Source of the DNA: Prevotella sp.
GTDB lineage: Bacteria; Bacteroidota; Bacteroidia; Bacteroidales; Bacteroidaceae
DNA length: 64,000 nucleotides
NCBI GenBank assembly: GCA_021636625.1
Contig: JAJWLX010000009.1
Location: forward strand, 22,472-86,471
Reading direction: 5' to 3'
How positions within the stretch are numbered: position 1 is the first letter of the stretch; every line of letters starts with the position of its first letter. A program made the position numbers and the translations under genes. Shown here piece after piece: positions 17,351 to 25,577 of this stretch. The notes below the pieces were generated by a model. It was not told the origin of the DNA. It saw only the letters and a program-made list of their open reading frames with translations, and did no database searches.

Positions 17351-18088
17351 ATGGACAAAAACGAGATAATCAAGATAGAAGGACTTCGCAAGCGCTTCGG
17401 CGACAACGAAGTCCTGAAAGGCATTACCACTTCCGTCAAGCAGGGCGAAGTGGTTGCCATTATTGGCCCGTCGGGCTGTGGCAAGAGTACCTTCCTGCGT
17501 TCCATCAATCTCTTGGAGGAACCTACGGAGGGAAAGATTCTGATCGATGGTATAGACCTCACCTCCTGGGATGTAGATATCAACAAGATGCGTCAGCGGG
17601 TGGGTATGGTGTTCCAGCAGTTTAATCTCTTCCCGAACATGACGATCCGCCGCAACATCATGCTGGCACCGGTAGAGTTGGGAAAGATGACCCGTGAAGA
17701 GGCGGATGAGAAGGCTACGGAACTTCTCTCCCGCATCGGATTGCTGGACAAGGCAGACAGTTACCCGGATAGTCTTTCGGGCGGACAGAAGCAGCGAGTA
17801 GCCATCGTCCGTGCCCTGGCAATGAATCCGGAGGTTCTTCTTTTCGATGAACCAACTTCTGCGCTCGATCCGGAGATGGTAGGAGAAGTCTTGCAGTTGA
17901 TGAAGGATGTGGCAGCTGAAGGCATGACGATGGTGGTAGTAACCCACGAAATGGGATTTGCCCGTGAAGTTGCCAATCGTGTGCTCTTCTTCAGTGATGG
18001 CTATATCACGGAGGATGGCACCCCTGAAGAAGTCTTCAATCATCCGAAGTCTCCAAGACTCCAGGAGTTCCTGGGTAAAGTCCTGTAG
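17351..18088 (+). CDS. Amino-acid ABC transporter ATP-binding protein (GlnQ/HisP type)
   Basis: Start 17351 (MDKNEIIKIEGLRKRFG) is preferred because in-frame codons upstream lie inside a REP element. It has Walker A GPSGCGKST, a Q-loop in GMVFQQFNLFPNM, the signature LSGGQKQRVAIVRAL, Walker B VLLFDEP and a switch histidine in VVVTHEMGFA. Length is 245 residues, standard for polar amino-acid importers. It drives the fused binding protein-permease upstream. The GC-rich codon use matches its neighbours. Confidence 0.93.
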   Translation: MDKNEIIKIEGLRKRFGDNEVLKGITTSVKQGEVVAIIGPSGCGKSTFLRSINLLEEPTEGKILIDGIDLTSWDVDINKMRQRVGMVFQQFNLFPNMTIRRNIMLAPVELGKMTREEADEKATELLSRIGLLDKADSYPDSLSGGQKQRVAIVRALAMNPEVLLFDEPTSALDPEMVGEVLQLMKDVAAEGMTMVVVTHEMGFAREVANRVLFFSDGYITEDGTPEEVFNHPKSPRLQEFLGKVL

Positions 18089-18121
18089 GAGTTATCCCCC
18101 TAGTTTCGCAAGTAAGCCCCA

Positions 18122-18177
18122 CACGCCCTGAAAGGGCAGAAGCTCCTAGCCCAGGGCATCGCCCTGGGTGTTAATAG
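18122..18177 (+). repeat. REP-like element, partial copy
   Basis: It has the first two modules (CGCCCTGAAAGGGCAGAAG and CTAGCCCAGGGCATCGCCC) but lacks the third. It marks the left edge of the degraded island. Confidence 0.8.
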
Positions 18178-18180
18178 ACG

Positions 18181-18232
18181 CACAGTCATAGCAATAAAAC
18201 CATTGATTTTACGTTCTTTTCAAAAAAGGGGT
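18181..18232 (+). repeat. Island leader repeat, truncated copy L1
   Basis: It matches the leader repeats at 20851 and 22218 (GCAATAAAAC, TTTTACGTTCTTTTCAAA, GGGGTT). It is then joined directly to the ORF6N coding region at ACCTTGCCACACTTTATGG. Compared with the 22.2 kb copy, about 230 nt holding the promoter and 5' codons are deleted. Confidence 0.8.
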
Positions 18233-18568
18233 TACCTTGCCACACTTTATGGCGTTGAAACAAAGCGTCTTAATGAGCAAGTAAAACGTAATATTAAACG
18301 ATTTCCAGAAGATTTCATGTTTCAATTGACCAAGGACGAATGTTTAAGGTCGCAAATTGCGACCTTAAACGAAGGACGCGGACAACATTTGAAATACATG
18401 CCTTACGTATTTACTGAAAACGGAGTCGCTATGCTTAGTAGTGTTTTACGTTCTGACACTGCGATTGAGGTGAATATTCGAATAATGCGAGCTTTCACTT
18501 CAATGCGCCACTTTCTACAGAACAATGCCGAAGTGTTTCAGCGTCTATCGACTATGGAGTACCATTAA
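18225..18568 (+). pseudogene. ORF6N-domain protein, 5' and 3' truncated
   Basis: The frame reads LATLYGVETKRLNEQVKRN and FPEDFMFQLTKDECLRSQIA, then YVFTENGVAMLSSVLRSD and IMRAFTSMRHFL. This is the ORF6N DNA-binding/antirepressor-like domain frequent in Bacteroidales genomes and phages. The normal N-terminal segment (IIRGQQVMLDRD, present in the 22.4 kb copy) is lost by a deletion into the leader repeat, and the C-terminal part is replaced after RLSTMEYH. An upstream in-frame ATG at 18203 falls in the leader repeat and is probably not a real start. Confidence 0.75.
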
Positions 18569-18659
18569 CTGGAAATGCAATAACACTTGCAAGAATCATA
18601 CAAGCGTATAGAAAGTGTTCCGTAGATTGGACGAGGGTAATGCGAAGCCGAAGCAGGGT

Positions 18660-19069
18660 GTGTTATCACCAACCTTGACGGCGAGGTGGTACAGCATATC
18701 GAGTATGTTCCTTTCGGTGAAGTGTTCGTTGAGGAGCGCAACAACATTTGGAATACACCTTATCTTTTCAATGCGAAAGAATTCGATGAGGAGACGGGAC
18801 TGTATTACTATGGGGCAAGATACTATGACCCAAGATTGAGTTTGTGGACAAGTGTGGATCCTTTGTCAGGCATAGCTCCTAACTATAGCGGGTATAGATA
18901 TTGTTTTGATAATCCAACTAAATTTGTAGATTTGTTAGGCTTATTTGAAACTAGATCTCAAGCAAAAGAATATCGTGCAATGAATGGTATCAAAGGACGT
19001 ATCCCAAAAAACGAAGATGGTACATATTCTATAAATCCCATTCATTCCGCTCGATTTAAGAAAAAATAA
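18660..19069 (+). pseudogene. Rhs repeat-associated core fragment with short C-terminal tip
   Basis: The frame reads ITNLDGEVVQHIEYVPFGE, then TPYLFNAKEFDEETGLYYYG and ARYYDPRLSLWTSVDPLSG, the end of an Rhs/YD shell. The usual DPLGL-type boundary reads FVDLLGLF. A variable tip of about 45 residues follows (SQAKEYRAMNGIKGRIP to the stop). The long N-terminal shell is absent, and a stop lies upstream at 18638. Such pieces are orphan toxin-tip modules of polymorphic toxins. The tip is too short to assign a toxin family. Confidence 0.75.
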
Positions 19070-19098
19070 TATAATTTTGAACCAAATTTCCCATCTAA

Positions 19099-19785
19099 AT
19101 GAAGATATCATCCATATTAAAACAGAAGCGGACATGGAGCATCATGCTTTTCTATGTTTTGGCGGTATTAATAAGAGTCGTCTCAACCCGCTTTGCGACC
19201 ATAGACCCATCCCACGTCAAATTGTGGGATTTCGTAGGTGGCTTGAGTCCACTCATAGGCGCGATTGTCGTTATCTTGGCGCTTCGAAGAAAAATGAAGA
19301 CATCTCTTTTTGGTACATCGGTCACCAAGAGCATCCTCACATTAGCGGTGCCTTTTGTTCTGTTTGGCATTGTTGATTACAAGGAGATTGGACTCTGTTT
19401 GTGGTTATTGTTTGTATATCTGCTCTATGCCTTCTTCGAAGAGGTGGGCTGGCGTGGATACCTTTATAGCGAACTAATTGGCTGCAAAATCATTCACCGA
19501 CTGCTGCTCACCACTTTGCTTTGGTTCTTTTGGCATTGCAGAGCATGGCAAATAGGGGATGTGGGCTTCTTTGCCTTGTTGTTCCTTGCTTCTTTTGGTC
19601 TTGACAAGCTTATCCGTGATACGCATTCTCTTATACTGGTGGTCTGCTTCCATGGTCTGTTCAATTTTTATTTCAAATGCCTCTCCGACCCAAGCCATTG
19701 GTCGTCAATCGTTTGTCTCGTCATCACCATCATGCTGTGGCTCTACATTTGGTATGGGCCAAAAGTCAAGATTTGCTGGAGATAA
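19099..19785 (+). CDS. CPBP family intramembrane metalloprotease-like protein
   Basis: A 228-residue, very hydrophobic protein with about seven helices. It has the CPBP signatures: FEEVGWRGYLY (EExxWRG), then FWHCRAW, and CFHGLFNFYF (FxxxH-like), with conserved Glu, Arg and His. Family members are type II CAAX-like proteases, some of which act in bacteriocin processing or self-immunity. Here it sits directly after an Rhs toxin-tip fragment, so it may be an immunity or processing gene of the polymorphic-toxin island. That role is inferred from context only. Confidence 0.8.
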   Translation: MKISSILKQKRTWSIMLFYVLAVLIRVVSTRFATIDPSHVKLWDFVGGLSPLIGAIVVILALRRKMKTSLFGTSVTKSILTLAVPFVLFGIVDYKEIGLCLWLLFVYLLYAFFEEVGWRGYLYSELIGCKIIHRLLLTTLLWFFWHCRAWQIGDVGFFALLFLASFGLDKLIRDTHSLILVVCFHGLFNFYFKCLSDPSHWSSIVCLVITIMLWLYIWYGPKVKICWR

Positions 19786-19819
19786 TGTAATGCTTGGGAC
19801 AAAAAGAAAGGAATACTTT

Positions 19820-20044
19820 ATGATTACAAGAATCATATATCATATGCGCAAGGAGATAAATATCATTGATGCAGCTATGGGAGCGATAAGTTTTGTCCCA
19901 GGTTGGGGATGGATAGCTGGAGGCATTTTTTGGGGGGCTGATATTGTAACAAAACTCTCTACGGGAAAAAGTATTGGAGAACACCTCGATGCAGCCATTG
20001 AAGAGCGTTATGATATAGATAATGGTGTATTATTAGAATGGTAA
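19820..20044 (+). CDS. Small orphan toxin-tip-like protein
   Basis: A 74-residue product (MITRIIYHMRKEINIIDAAM). The centre DAAMGAISFVPGWGWIAGG and the end TGKSIGEHLDAAIEERYD resemble the C-terminal ends of some Rhs/RHS-like toxins, which have a Gly-rich hydrophobic hairpin before TGKSIGEHLD. It begins 35 nt after the CPBP gene and is followed within 2 nt by a membrane protein that could be its immunity partner. Only part of a toxin tip appears to remain. No catalytic residues can be named. Confidence 0.4.
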   Translation: MITRIIYHMRKEINIIDAAMGAISFVPGWGWIAGGIFWGADIVTKLSTGKSIGEHLDAAIEERYDIDNGVLLEW

Positions 20045-20045
20045 T

Positions 20046-20480
20046 ATGATAGATTATATATTTTATAGAGTATATTGGGCTTATAACAAAAAAAGAGAGT
20101 CCGCAAAGTTTCTTGGCCCATTGTATATGGCAATGGTCTTTGCGTTTCTCTTTTTCCCATTCGCATTATTTTTGTGCGAACTATTAAGGGATTCATACCA
20201 TAGAAATGATGGATATTTGTTATCCATTTATCTACTAATGATATTAATATACTCTTATTTAAGATTTTTCCCTAACAAAAAGATATGGTTGATAAATAAA
20301 AAATTCGAAGGGAATGGTTATAATTATAAGATTCCTGATTGGTGTTTTTTCATGGTTCTTCCATTATCCATAGTTTGGGGAATTATAACATACTTTCTTT
20401 TGGTAAAGTTTTTCATAAAACCTTTTGCCTTGAGAGGTATTATATATAACTTGAGAGGTATTATATATAATATGCTGTAA
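20046..20480 (+). CDS. Membrane protein, possible immunity protein
   Basis: A 144-residue protein with three clear hydrophobic segments (MAMVFAFLFFPFALFLCELL, YLLSIYLLMILIYSYLRFF, FFMVLPLSIVWGIITYFLL). I do not recognise a family. It starts 2 nt after the small toxin-tip-like gene, the usual layout for an immunity gene. Its final codons lie in a perfect tandem duplication of about 21 nt (LRGIIYN repeated twice), so the C-terminus has grown or frayed by repeat expansion. A strong hairpin follows. Confidence 0.5.
   Translation: MIDYIFYRVYWAYNKKRESAKFLGPLYMAMVFAFLFFPFALFLCELLRDSYHRNDGYLLSIYLLMILIYSYLRFFPNKKIWLINKKFEGNGYNYKIPDWCFFMVLPLSIVWGIITYFLLVKFFIKPFALRGIIYNLRGIIYNML
20437..20478 (+). repeat. 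Tandem duplication of about 21 nt at a gene end
   Basis: TTGAGAGGTATTATATATAA occurs twice in direct succession, in frame (21-nt period), adding seven residues to the membrane protein. Confidence 0.85.
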
Positions 20481-20492
20481 GCGTTCTATAAA

Positions 20493-20547
20493 AAATGCAA
20501 TCAAAAACTCATAGAATTTTTCTTGTCTGGAGTTTTTGATTGCATTT
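20493..20547. terminator. Large hairpin, bidirectional terminator candidate
   Basis: Perfect 18-bp arms (AAATGCAATCAAAAACTC and its complement) enclose a 19-nt loop. It is AT-rich without a clean T tail, and lies between the membrane protein and the integrase scar. Confidence 0.5.
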
Positions 20548-20559
20548 AACGTGAGAGTT

Positions 20560-20730
20560 GTTTCCACATTCGGCGGTAACACACCGCAATATGTCCCAGC
20601 CACGGAATCCAAGCTGGCTCTATTTCCCAAAACTGCCGTATATTCTTCAAGCTTATCAGCACACCTGCCTCCAGCGTAATGAGGCTGGCGAACGAGTGTC
20701 GTCCCGAATGGTAGGAATAGGTAAGTCCGT
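20560..20730 (-). pseudogene. Tyrosine recombinase (integrase) C-terminal scar
   Basis: On the minus strand, about 20642-20721 reads TYSYHSGRHSFASLITLEAG, which matches the HxxRH box of tyrosine recombinases. It is followed by diverged sequence where a conserved LGH and catalytic Tyr would be expected. No start or complete domain remains. It marks past integration of a mobile element here. Confidence 0.5.
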
Positions 20731-20850
20731 TCTCTTTTTCACAAGCACATCGAAAGCCTTTTGGATGGAAAGCAACAACTGCTCGATGTCCTTGTTGGTC
20801 TCCACGGCTTACTTGCTCTTGTTCTCCTTTGGCTGCTTTAGAGCTTTATG

Positions 20851-20955
20851 TTAATAAAACTACAATCACAGCAATAAAACTATTAATTTTACGTTCTTTT
20901 CAAAGAAAGGGGTTGTGCAATAGTGGCTTAAAGGCTAAAAGCACTACCTTTGTAA
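20851..20955 (+). repeat. Island leader repeat L2 with promoter, upstream of the DUF1016 gene
   Basis: About 100 nt nearly identical to 22218-22316: TTAATAAAACTACAATCACA, then TTTTACGTTCTTTTC and AATAGTGGCTTAAAGGCTAA. It ends in TACCTTTG (20945-20952), a minus-7 box placed 25 nt before the ATG. The same leader therefore drives two unrelated gene families. Confidence 0.8.
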
Positions 20956-20976
20956 ATAATATCAAAACAGAGTATA

Positions 20977-22128
20977 ATGGAAGAGAACAATATAACAGTA
21001 GATAAAGCTGTCCAAACCATAAAAGGGGCAATTTTGCGAGCTCAAGCACAGGCGAGCCAGTCAAGTAATGCCATACAGTTGTCTTTGTATTATGGTATAG
21101 GGCGTTATGTGTCTATCAATTTACAGCAAGCACATTGGGGCGCAAAAGCTCTTGATACTATTAGTGAGAGATTGCAGCGTGAATTGCCAGGATTAAGAGG
21201 CTTTTCTTCAGGCAACTTGAAGAAAATGCGTATCTTCTATGAGGAATGGCAATGCCTTTCAATTGGTTCGCCATTGGCGAACCAATTACAACAGCTTGAA
21301 AATAAGATAGAAGAAGGTGTTGAAATAGGAGAAAAGACACTCCTTTGTATTAACAGACCTATAGAGTCAGCAGACTTGCGTATAGAGGATTTTGTGGGCA
21401 TTAGTTTCACTCATCATATGGAAATTTTGCATAAAACTACCACTTTAGATGAGCGCATCTACTATATACATCAAGTGAACCTGTATCATTGGAACAAGTA
21501 CGTATTACGGAAATACTTATCAGATGACCTATATCACCATCAAGGCAATATGCCTAACAATTTTCCGAAAGCGATACCAGACATTAAGCAATCAATGAAA
21601 ACAATATCAATGTTTAAGGATGAATATTTGCTTGATTTCATCAATACTGAAAATTTGGGACTGGAGATTGAGGATATTGACGAACGTGTAGTTGAGCAAG
21701 AAATTGTAAGAAACATGCGCGATTTCATTCTTCAATTCGGAAAGGATTTTATCTTTATGGGTAACCAGTATCGTGTCGTACTTGAAGGAGAAGAAATGTT
21801 CATAGATCTTTTGTTCTTTAGTCGAGAACTTGCAGCAATGGTAGCCGTAGAACTAAAATACGGTAAGTTCAAGCCTTCATATTTGGGACAACTATGTACA
21901 TATCTACAGGCATTAGACCTTACTGTTAAAAAGCCACACGAAAATCCTTCTATTGGTATTGTTTTATGCAAAGAAATGAACAAGGCTTTTGTTGACATTG
22001 TTGTAAGGAACTACGACAGCCCAATGGGAGTAGCAACATATAAAACCAAACAGGATATGCCTGAAGAATTACAGAAGGCTTTGCCTGATTTGGATAAGAT
22101 GAAAGATCTGTTTTGCAAATCGTTGTAA
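20977..22128 (+). CDS. DUF1016 (YhcG-type) PD-(D/E)XK nuclease-domain protein
   Basis: A 383-residue protein. The N-terminal DUF1016_N-like part has YYGIGRYVSINLQQAHWG and LQRELPGLRGFSSGNLKKM. A middle insert rich in Glu follows. The C-terminal nuclease fold has FIDLLFFSRELAAMVAVELK (D...ELK) and a Q-containing helix (YLGQLCTYLQALD). This domain order is that of YhcG/DUF1016 proteins, which are common in mobile islands and sometimes linked to restriction or anti-phage loci. It is cytoplasmic. It appears intact, in contrast to its neighbours, and is preceded by a complete promoter and leader repeat. Confidence 0.88.
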   Translation: MEENNITVDKAVQTIKGAILRAQAQASQSSNAIQLSLYYGIGRYVSINLQQAHWGAKALDTISERLQRELPGLRGFSSGNLKKMRIFYEEWQCLSIGSPLANQLQQLENKIEEGVEIGEKTLLCINRPIESADLRIEDFVGISFTHHMEILHKTTTLDERIYYIHQVNLYHWNKYVLRKYLSDDLYHHQGNMPNNFPKAIPDIKQSMKTISMFKDEYLLDFINTENLGLEIEDIDERVVEQEIVRNMRDFILQFGKDFIFMGNQYRVVLEGEEMFIDLLFFSRELAAMVAVELKYGKFKPSYLGQLCTYLQALDLTVKKPHENPSIGIVLCKEMNKAFVDIVVRNYDSPMGVATYKTKQDMPEELQKALPDLDKMKDLFCKSL

Positions 22129-22159
22129 ATGTGTATTCACATTTTATAAAATACGTATT

Positions 22160-22195
22160 AAGGAGTAAGGCTATAATGTTCTTACTCCTTTTTTC
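22160..22195 (+). terminator. Intrinsic terminator after the DUF1016 gene
   Basis: AAGGAGTAAG and CTTACTCCTT pair around an 11-nt loop and are followed by a T run. Confidence 0.85.
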
Positions 22196-22217
22196 ATTTG
22201 TACAACGAGTGAAGCGA

Positions 22218-22316
22218 TTAATAAAACTACAATCACAGCAATAAAACTATTAATTTTACGTTCTTTTCAAAAAGGGGTTTGCAATAGTGGCTTAAAGGCT
22301 AAAAGCACTACCTTTA
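22218..22316 (+). repeat. Island leader repeat L3, upstream of the ORF6N gene
   Basis: Nearly identical to 20851-20955. Its box reads TACCTTTA, a weaker minus-7 match. About 65 nt separate it from the ORF6N ATG at 22383. Confidence 0.8.
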
Positions 22317-22382
22317 AATGCAATAATAAGTAACAACACGTTTAAGGTCACAATTTGTGATCTCAAAAATAAAGATAGAAAT

Positions 22383-22849
22383 ATGGCAGACATAACGGAA
22401 AAGACAGGAAACGGCGAACTGGTCACAAATCGTGACCAGTTGGTTGTTGTTGATAATATAGAGCCTCTAATAAAAATCATTAGAGGACAACAAGTTATGC
22501 TTGACCGTGACCTTGCCACACTTTATGGCGTTGAAACAAAGCGTCTTAATGAGCAAGTAAAACGTAATATTAAACGATTTCCAGAAGATTTCATGTTTCA
22601 ATTGACCAAGGACGAATATTTAAGGTCGCAAATTGCGGCCTTAAACGAAGAATCCGACAAGCGTATAGAAGATATGCACCGATTGATGTTGAAACATTCC
22701 GTTTATCACATGACCGCTTCCTTTGTATAGACGATGATGTGTATCACATAGGAGCATCCATTAAGGACTTAGGCAAAAAGTGGTTTGGTTTCTCCAAGAT
22801 GGAGATTCTTACGCCAGATGAATTGGTGGAAAGGATCAATAGAGAGTAA
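22383..22849 (+). pseudogene. ORF6N-domain protein, frameshifted and internally deleted
   Basis: The N-terminus is complete (MADITEKTGNGELV, then IIRGQQVMLDRDLATLYGVE and FPEDFMFQLTKDEYLRSQIA). After about residue 85 the middle of the family domain is missing. The C-terminal part reappears in a different frame (DRFLCIDDDVYHIGASIKDL, then GKKWFGFSKMEILTPDE, stop at 22847). One frame therefore stops early at 22728-22730. About 130 nt are almost identical to the copy at 18.2 kb, so the two broken copies bracket the island as direct repeats. Confidence 0.75.
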
Positions 22850-22910
22850 TCAATACGCAATATTTCAAGAATATAAACATTATTAGTGCTTTATGTTAAG
22901 ACGCAAAGCT

Positions 22911-22995
22911 TTTGCCCTTACAGGGCGCCTTGCTGATTGCCATTATACCCAGGGCGATGCCCTGGGCTAGGAGCTTTTGGGCCTTCAGCCCGTAC
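22911..22995 (-). repeat. REP-like element, reverse orientation
   Basis: GCTTTTGCCCTTACAGGGCG, then GGGCGATGCCCTGGGCTAGG and GGGCCTTCAGCCCG form the reverse complement of the 12.2-18.1 kb copies. It closes the island on the right. Confidence 0.85.
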
Positions 22996-23026
22996 TTGAA
23001 CCACATGCAAAACTTCAGTAAAGAAT

Positions 23027-23073
23027 AAAAAAAAGATGCATTGCCGAACAATCCGCAATGCATCTTTTTTTTG
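23027..23073. terminator. Bidirectional terminator after the SulP gene
   Basis: AAAAAGATGCATTGC and GCAATGCATCTTTTTTTT pair around a 10-nt loop with A and T runs on both flanks. It ends the minus-strand sulP transcript. Confidence 0.85.
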
Positions 23074-23123
23074 TTATGATATGTCTATCCCAATTATTTA
23101 ACACTTAACATTAAATCAAAGCA

Positions 23124-24812
23124 TTATTTTTTAGCCTCAATGATCTCTTCAGCACGCTTCAGCGCCTTGCTGATATGATCAGTGATGTTCTCCTTGCCGA
23201 GCATATTGTAGAAGCCAGCCTTCTCCAACTGGGCGTTTACCTTTTCGCAGACACCGGAGAGAACTACCTGGATATCCTCCTTCTGACTCATCTCGCAGAG
23301 GTTGGTGAGGTTGTGGATACCGGTAGAATCCACGAATGGAACCTTACGCATGCGGATGACGCGAACCAAAGGACGGTCACCGAAGGCTGCCATCACTTCC
23401 TCAAATTTATTACCTGCTCCGAAGAAGAAAGGACCGTTGATCTCATATACCTCTACACCCTTAGGAATCGTATAGTGCTCCAGGTTGGTAGAGAGGAAAT
23501 CATATTCCTTGTTCAAATCAATCTCATCCTCAGTAACTGCCGTCACATCAGTGGTCTCGCTCATTCGCTTCATGAAGAGCAGACAGGCGATGATCAGACC
23601 CACCTCGATGGCAACGGTCAGGTCGAAGATGATGGTCAGGAAGAAGGTAATCAGGAGCACGGTAACGTCGCTCTTAGGATTCTTCATCAATGCCAGGAAA
23701 CTTCTCCAGCCGCTCATACCATAGGAAACCACAACCAGTACACCTGCCAGACAAGCCATAGGAATATACTTGGCGAGCGGCATCAGGAAGAGGAAGATGA
23801 GCAACAGTACCACTGCGTGGATAATACCTGCGATAGGAGTCTTACCGCCGTTGTTGATGTTGGTCATTGTACGGGCGATGGCACCGGTAGCAGGAATACC
23901 GCCGAAGAGTGGGGAAGCGATGTTCGCCAGACCCTGGGCAATCAACTCTGTATTAGAGTCGTGGTGGTCGCTGATTACACCGTCGGCAACGGTAGCAGAG
24001 AGCAGACTTTCGATGGCACCGAGGATGGCGATGGTGATGGCAGGAGATACCAGACTCTTGATGGTCTCCCAGTTCATCTCAGGAACCTGGGCAGCAGGCA
24101 ACTCGTTGCTGATAGAGAAACGGTCGCCGATGGTCTCGATGCTCTCTACGCCGGCAAACTGCTTGAGCAGCAGCGCTATAACGGTCATCAGGATGATGGC
24201 GATGAGCGACCCCGGAATCTTCTTGCTGAACTTAGGAGTGATGGCGATGACCACCACGCTAACCACACCGATGAGGGCACACCAAGGGTCGATGGTGTCG
24301 AAACTCTGGAAATAGACACCCCATTTCTCCAGGAAGTCAGAAGGATTGGAAGCCAATGTCAAACCGAAGAGATCCTTGATCTGAGTGGTGAAGATGGTTA
24401 CGGCGATACCGCTGGTGAAACCCACCACGATAGGATAAGGGATGTACTTGATGATGGTACCGAGTCGGAGCAGACCGAAGAGCACCAGAAAGAGACCTGC
24501 CATCAGCGTTGCGATGGTCAATCCCTCGAATCCATACTTCTGGATGATGCCGTAGATGATGACGATGAATGCTCCTGTAGGTCCACCGATCTGCACTTTG
24601 CTTCCGCCGAAGATGGAGATGATGAGACCAGCTACGATGGCTGTGATGATACCCTTCTCGGGTGTCACGCCAGAAGCGATACCGAATGCGATGGCCAGAG
24701 GCAGGGCTACGATACCAACGATGATACCTGCCATAAGGTCAGACATGAATGTTTTCTTGTTGTAACTCTTCAAGCAAGAAAACAAACTCGACTTAATTGC
24801 TATTGCCTTCAT
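23124..24812 (-). CDS. SulP family anion transporter with STAS domain
   Basis: A 562-residue inner-membrane protein with 10-14 hydrophobic segments. The SulP signature is present as LMAGIIVGIVALPLAIAFGI near the N-terminus, and GGPTGAFIVIIYG follows. The C-terminal STAS domain (residues about 440-550) has VPFVDSTGIHNLTNLCEM. SulP proteins carry sulfate, bicarbonate or other anions. The substrate cannot be read from sequence. A promoter lies just upstream and a terminator just downstream, so it is probably a single-gene unit. Confidence 0.93.
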   Translation of the reverse strand: MKAIAIKSSLFSCLKSYNKKTFMSDLMAGIIVGIVALPLAIAFGIASGVTPEKGIITAIVAGLIISIFGGSKVQIGGPTGAFIVIIYGIIQKYGFEGLTIATLMAGLFLVLFGLLRLGTIIKYIPYPIVVGFTSGIAVTIFTTQIKDLFGLTLASNPSDFLEKWGVYFQSFDTIDPWCALIGVVSVVVIAITPKFSKKIPGSLIAIILMTVIALLLKQFAGVESIETIGDRFSISNELPAAQVPEMNWETIKSLVSPAITIAILGAIESLLSATVADGVISDHHDSNTELIAQGLANIASPLFGGIPATGAIARTMTNINNGGKTPIAGIIHAVVLLLIFLFLMPLAKYIPMACLAGVLVVVSYGMSGWRSFLALMKNPKSDVTVLLITFFLTIIFDLTVAIEVGLIIACLLFMKRMSETTDVTAVTEDEIDLNKEYDFLSTNLEHYTIPKGVEVYEINGPFFFGAGNKFEEVMAAFGDRPLVRVIRMRKVPFVDSTGIHNLTNLCEMSQKEDIQVVLSGVCEKVNAQLEKAGFYNMLGKENITDHISKALKRAEEIIEAKK

Positions 24813-24872
24813 TTAAAAAGTTTTGTTATATGAATTAATGTGATTTTTGCTTCGTTATCCGAAAATCGACTG

Positions 24873-24903
24873 CAAAGGTACAACTATTATTTCATATAAC
24901 AAA
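24873..24903 (-). promoter_or_regulatory. Promoter of the SulP gene
   Basis: On the minus strand it reads TTTG, 19 nt, then TACCTTTG (24873-24880), an excellent match to the Bacteroidales consensus, about 60 nt before the ATG. Confidence 0.75.
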
Positions 24904-24924
24904 ATCTTTTTTAATGTTTTTTAA

Positions 24925-25467
24925 TTACTGCAGCTGAGTCATGTGATACCCCAGTCTCTTCAGTTCCATGGCAGCGCCCATCAGATACATTTGATGTAAA
25001 GCTGCAATGAAACCACGGAAAGCAGCCTCTGTACCAGGCTCATATCCCTGATGGATGAGCAGGGTATAGGTGCGTGCGGCACACTCTGCTACGATGGTAG
25101 AAGTAGCCTTGTGCTCGTTCTCGTCGAGCAGCAGAACCTGGTCGAGAATATAGTCGTCCATGTGGTCGAAATCAATGCGGTCTCTGAGGTATTCATAAAG
25201 ATTATCTACCTTGCCATACAGCTCCCAGTCTTCGTCCCAGTATTTGGCGATGGCCATGCCTACAAACATAATCCATCCCAGAGCCACGGTAGGGTATTTG
25301 CTGAACTCGCGCATGGCATCAGGCAGATAGCTTTCGCCTATCTTAGCCCACTGTTCCTCGATGTCTGGAGCATCCGGAAGCTGCTCGTCAATACGCTGTC
25401 TGCTAGCAAGATACATACTCAGATCCTGCTTGAAGATCTCTTCGATTCTTTTGCTTTTATTTTCCAT
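24925..25467 (-). CDS. Uncharacterised conserved cytoplasmic protein
   Basis: I do not recognise a named domain. The start is set at 25467 (MENKSKRIEEIFKQDLSMYL) because the minus-7 box at 25509-25516 would place the transcript start near 25502, leaving no leader for the in-frame ATG at 25500. The 180-residue product is acidic and helical (DIEEQWAKIGESYLPDAMRE, AKYWDEDWELYGKVDNLYEY). It has a weakly hydrophobic segment (VALGWIMFVGMAIA) and no signal peptide. It is transcribed in the same direction as the SulP gene but has its own promoter. Confidence 0.7.
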   Translation of the reverse strand: MENKSKRIEEIFKQDLSMYLASRQRIDEQLPDAPDIEEQWAKIGESYLPDAMREFSKYPTVALGWIMFVGMAIAKYWDEDWELYGKVDNLYEYLRDRIDFDHMDDYILDQVLLLDENEHKATSTIVAECAARTYTLLIHQGYEPGTEAAFRGFIAALHQMYLMGAAMELKRLGYHMTQLQ

Positions 25468-25508
25468 ATTCATTGAATGTATTTTATCTTGAATCATCAT
25501 TGAAGCTA

Positions 25509-25516
25509 CAAAGGTA
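25509..25516 (-). promoter_or_regulatory. Minus-7 box (TACCTTTG on the minus strand)
   Basis: CAAAGGTA on the plus strand. Its position supports the shorter start of the gene downstream. No good minus-33 element was found. Confidence 0.5.
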
Positions 25517-25577
25517 AAACAAAAATCTCACATCCCCTCCCTTTTTCACAAGTTTTAATGCTTTCCCCGTCCGTATT

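Noticed and set aside
23175..24833. A 552-codon open frame opposite the SulP gene
   Set aside because: It mirrors the transporter on the other strand. Its product is rich in Asp, Gly and His without any known motif, whereas the minus-strand frame has full SulP and STAS signatures, a promoter and a terminator.
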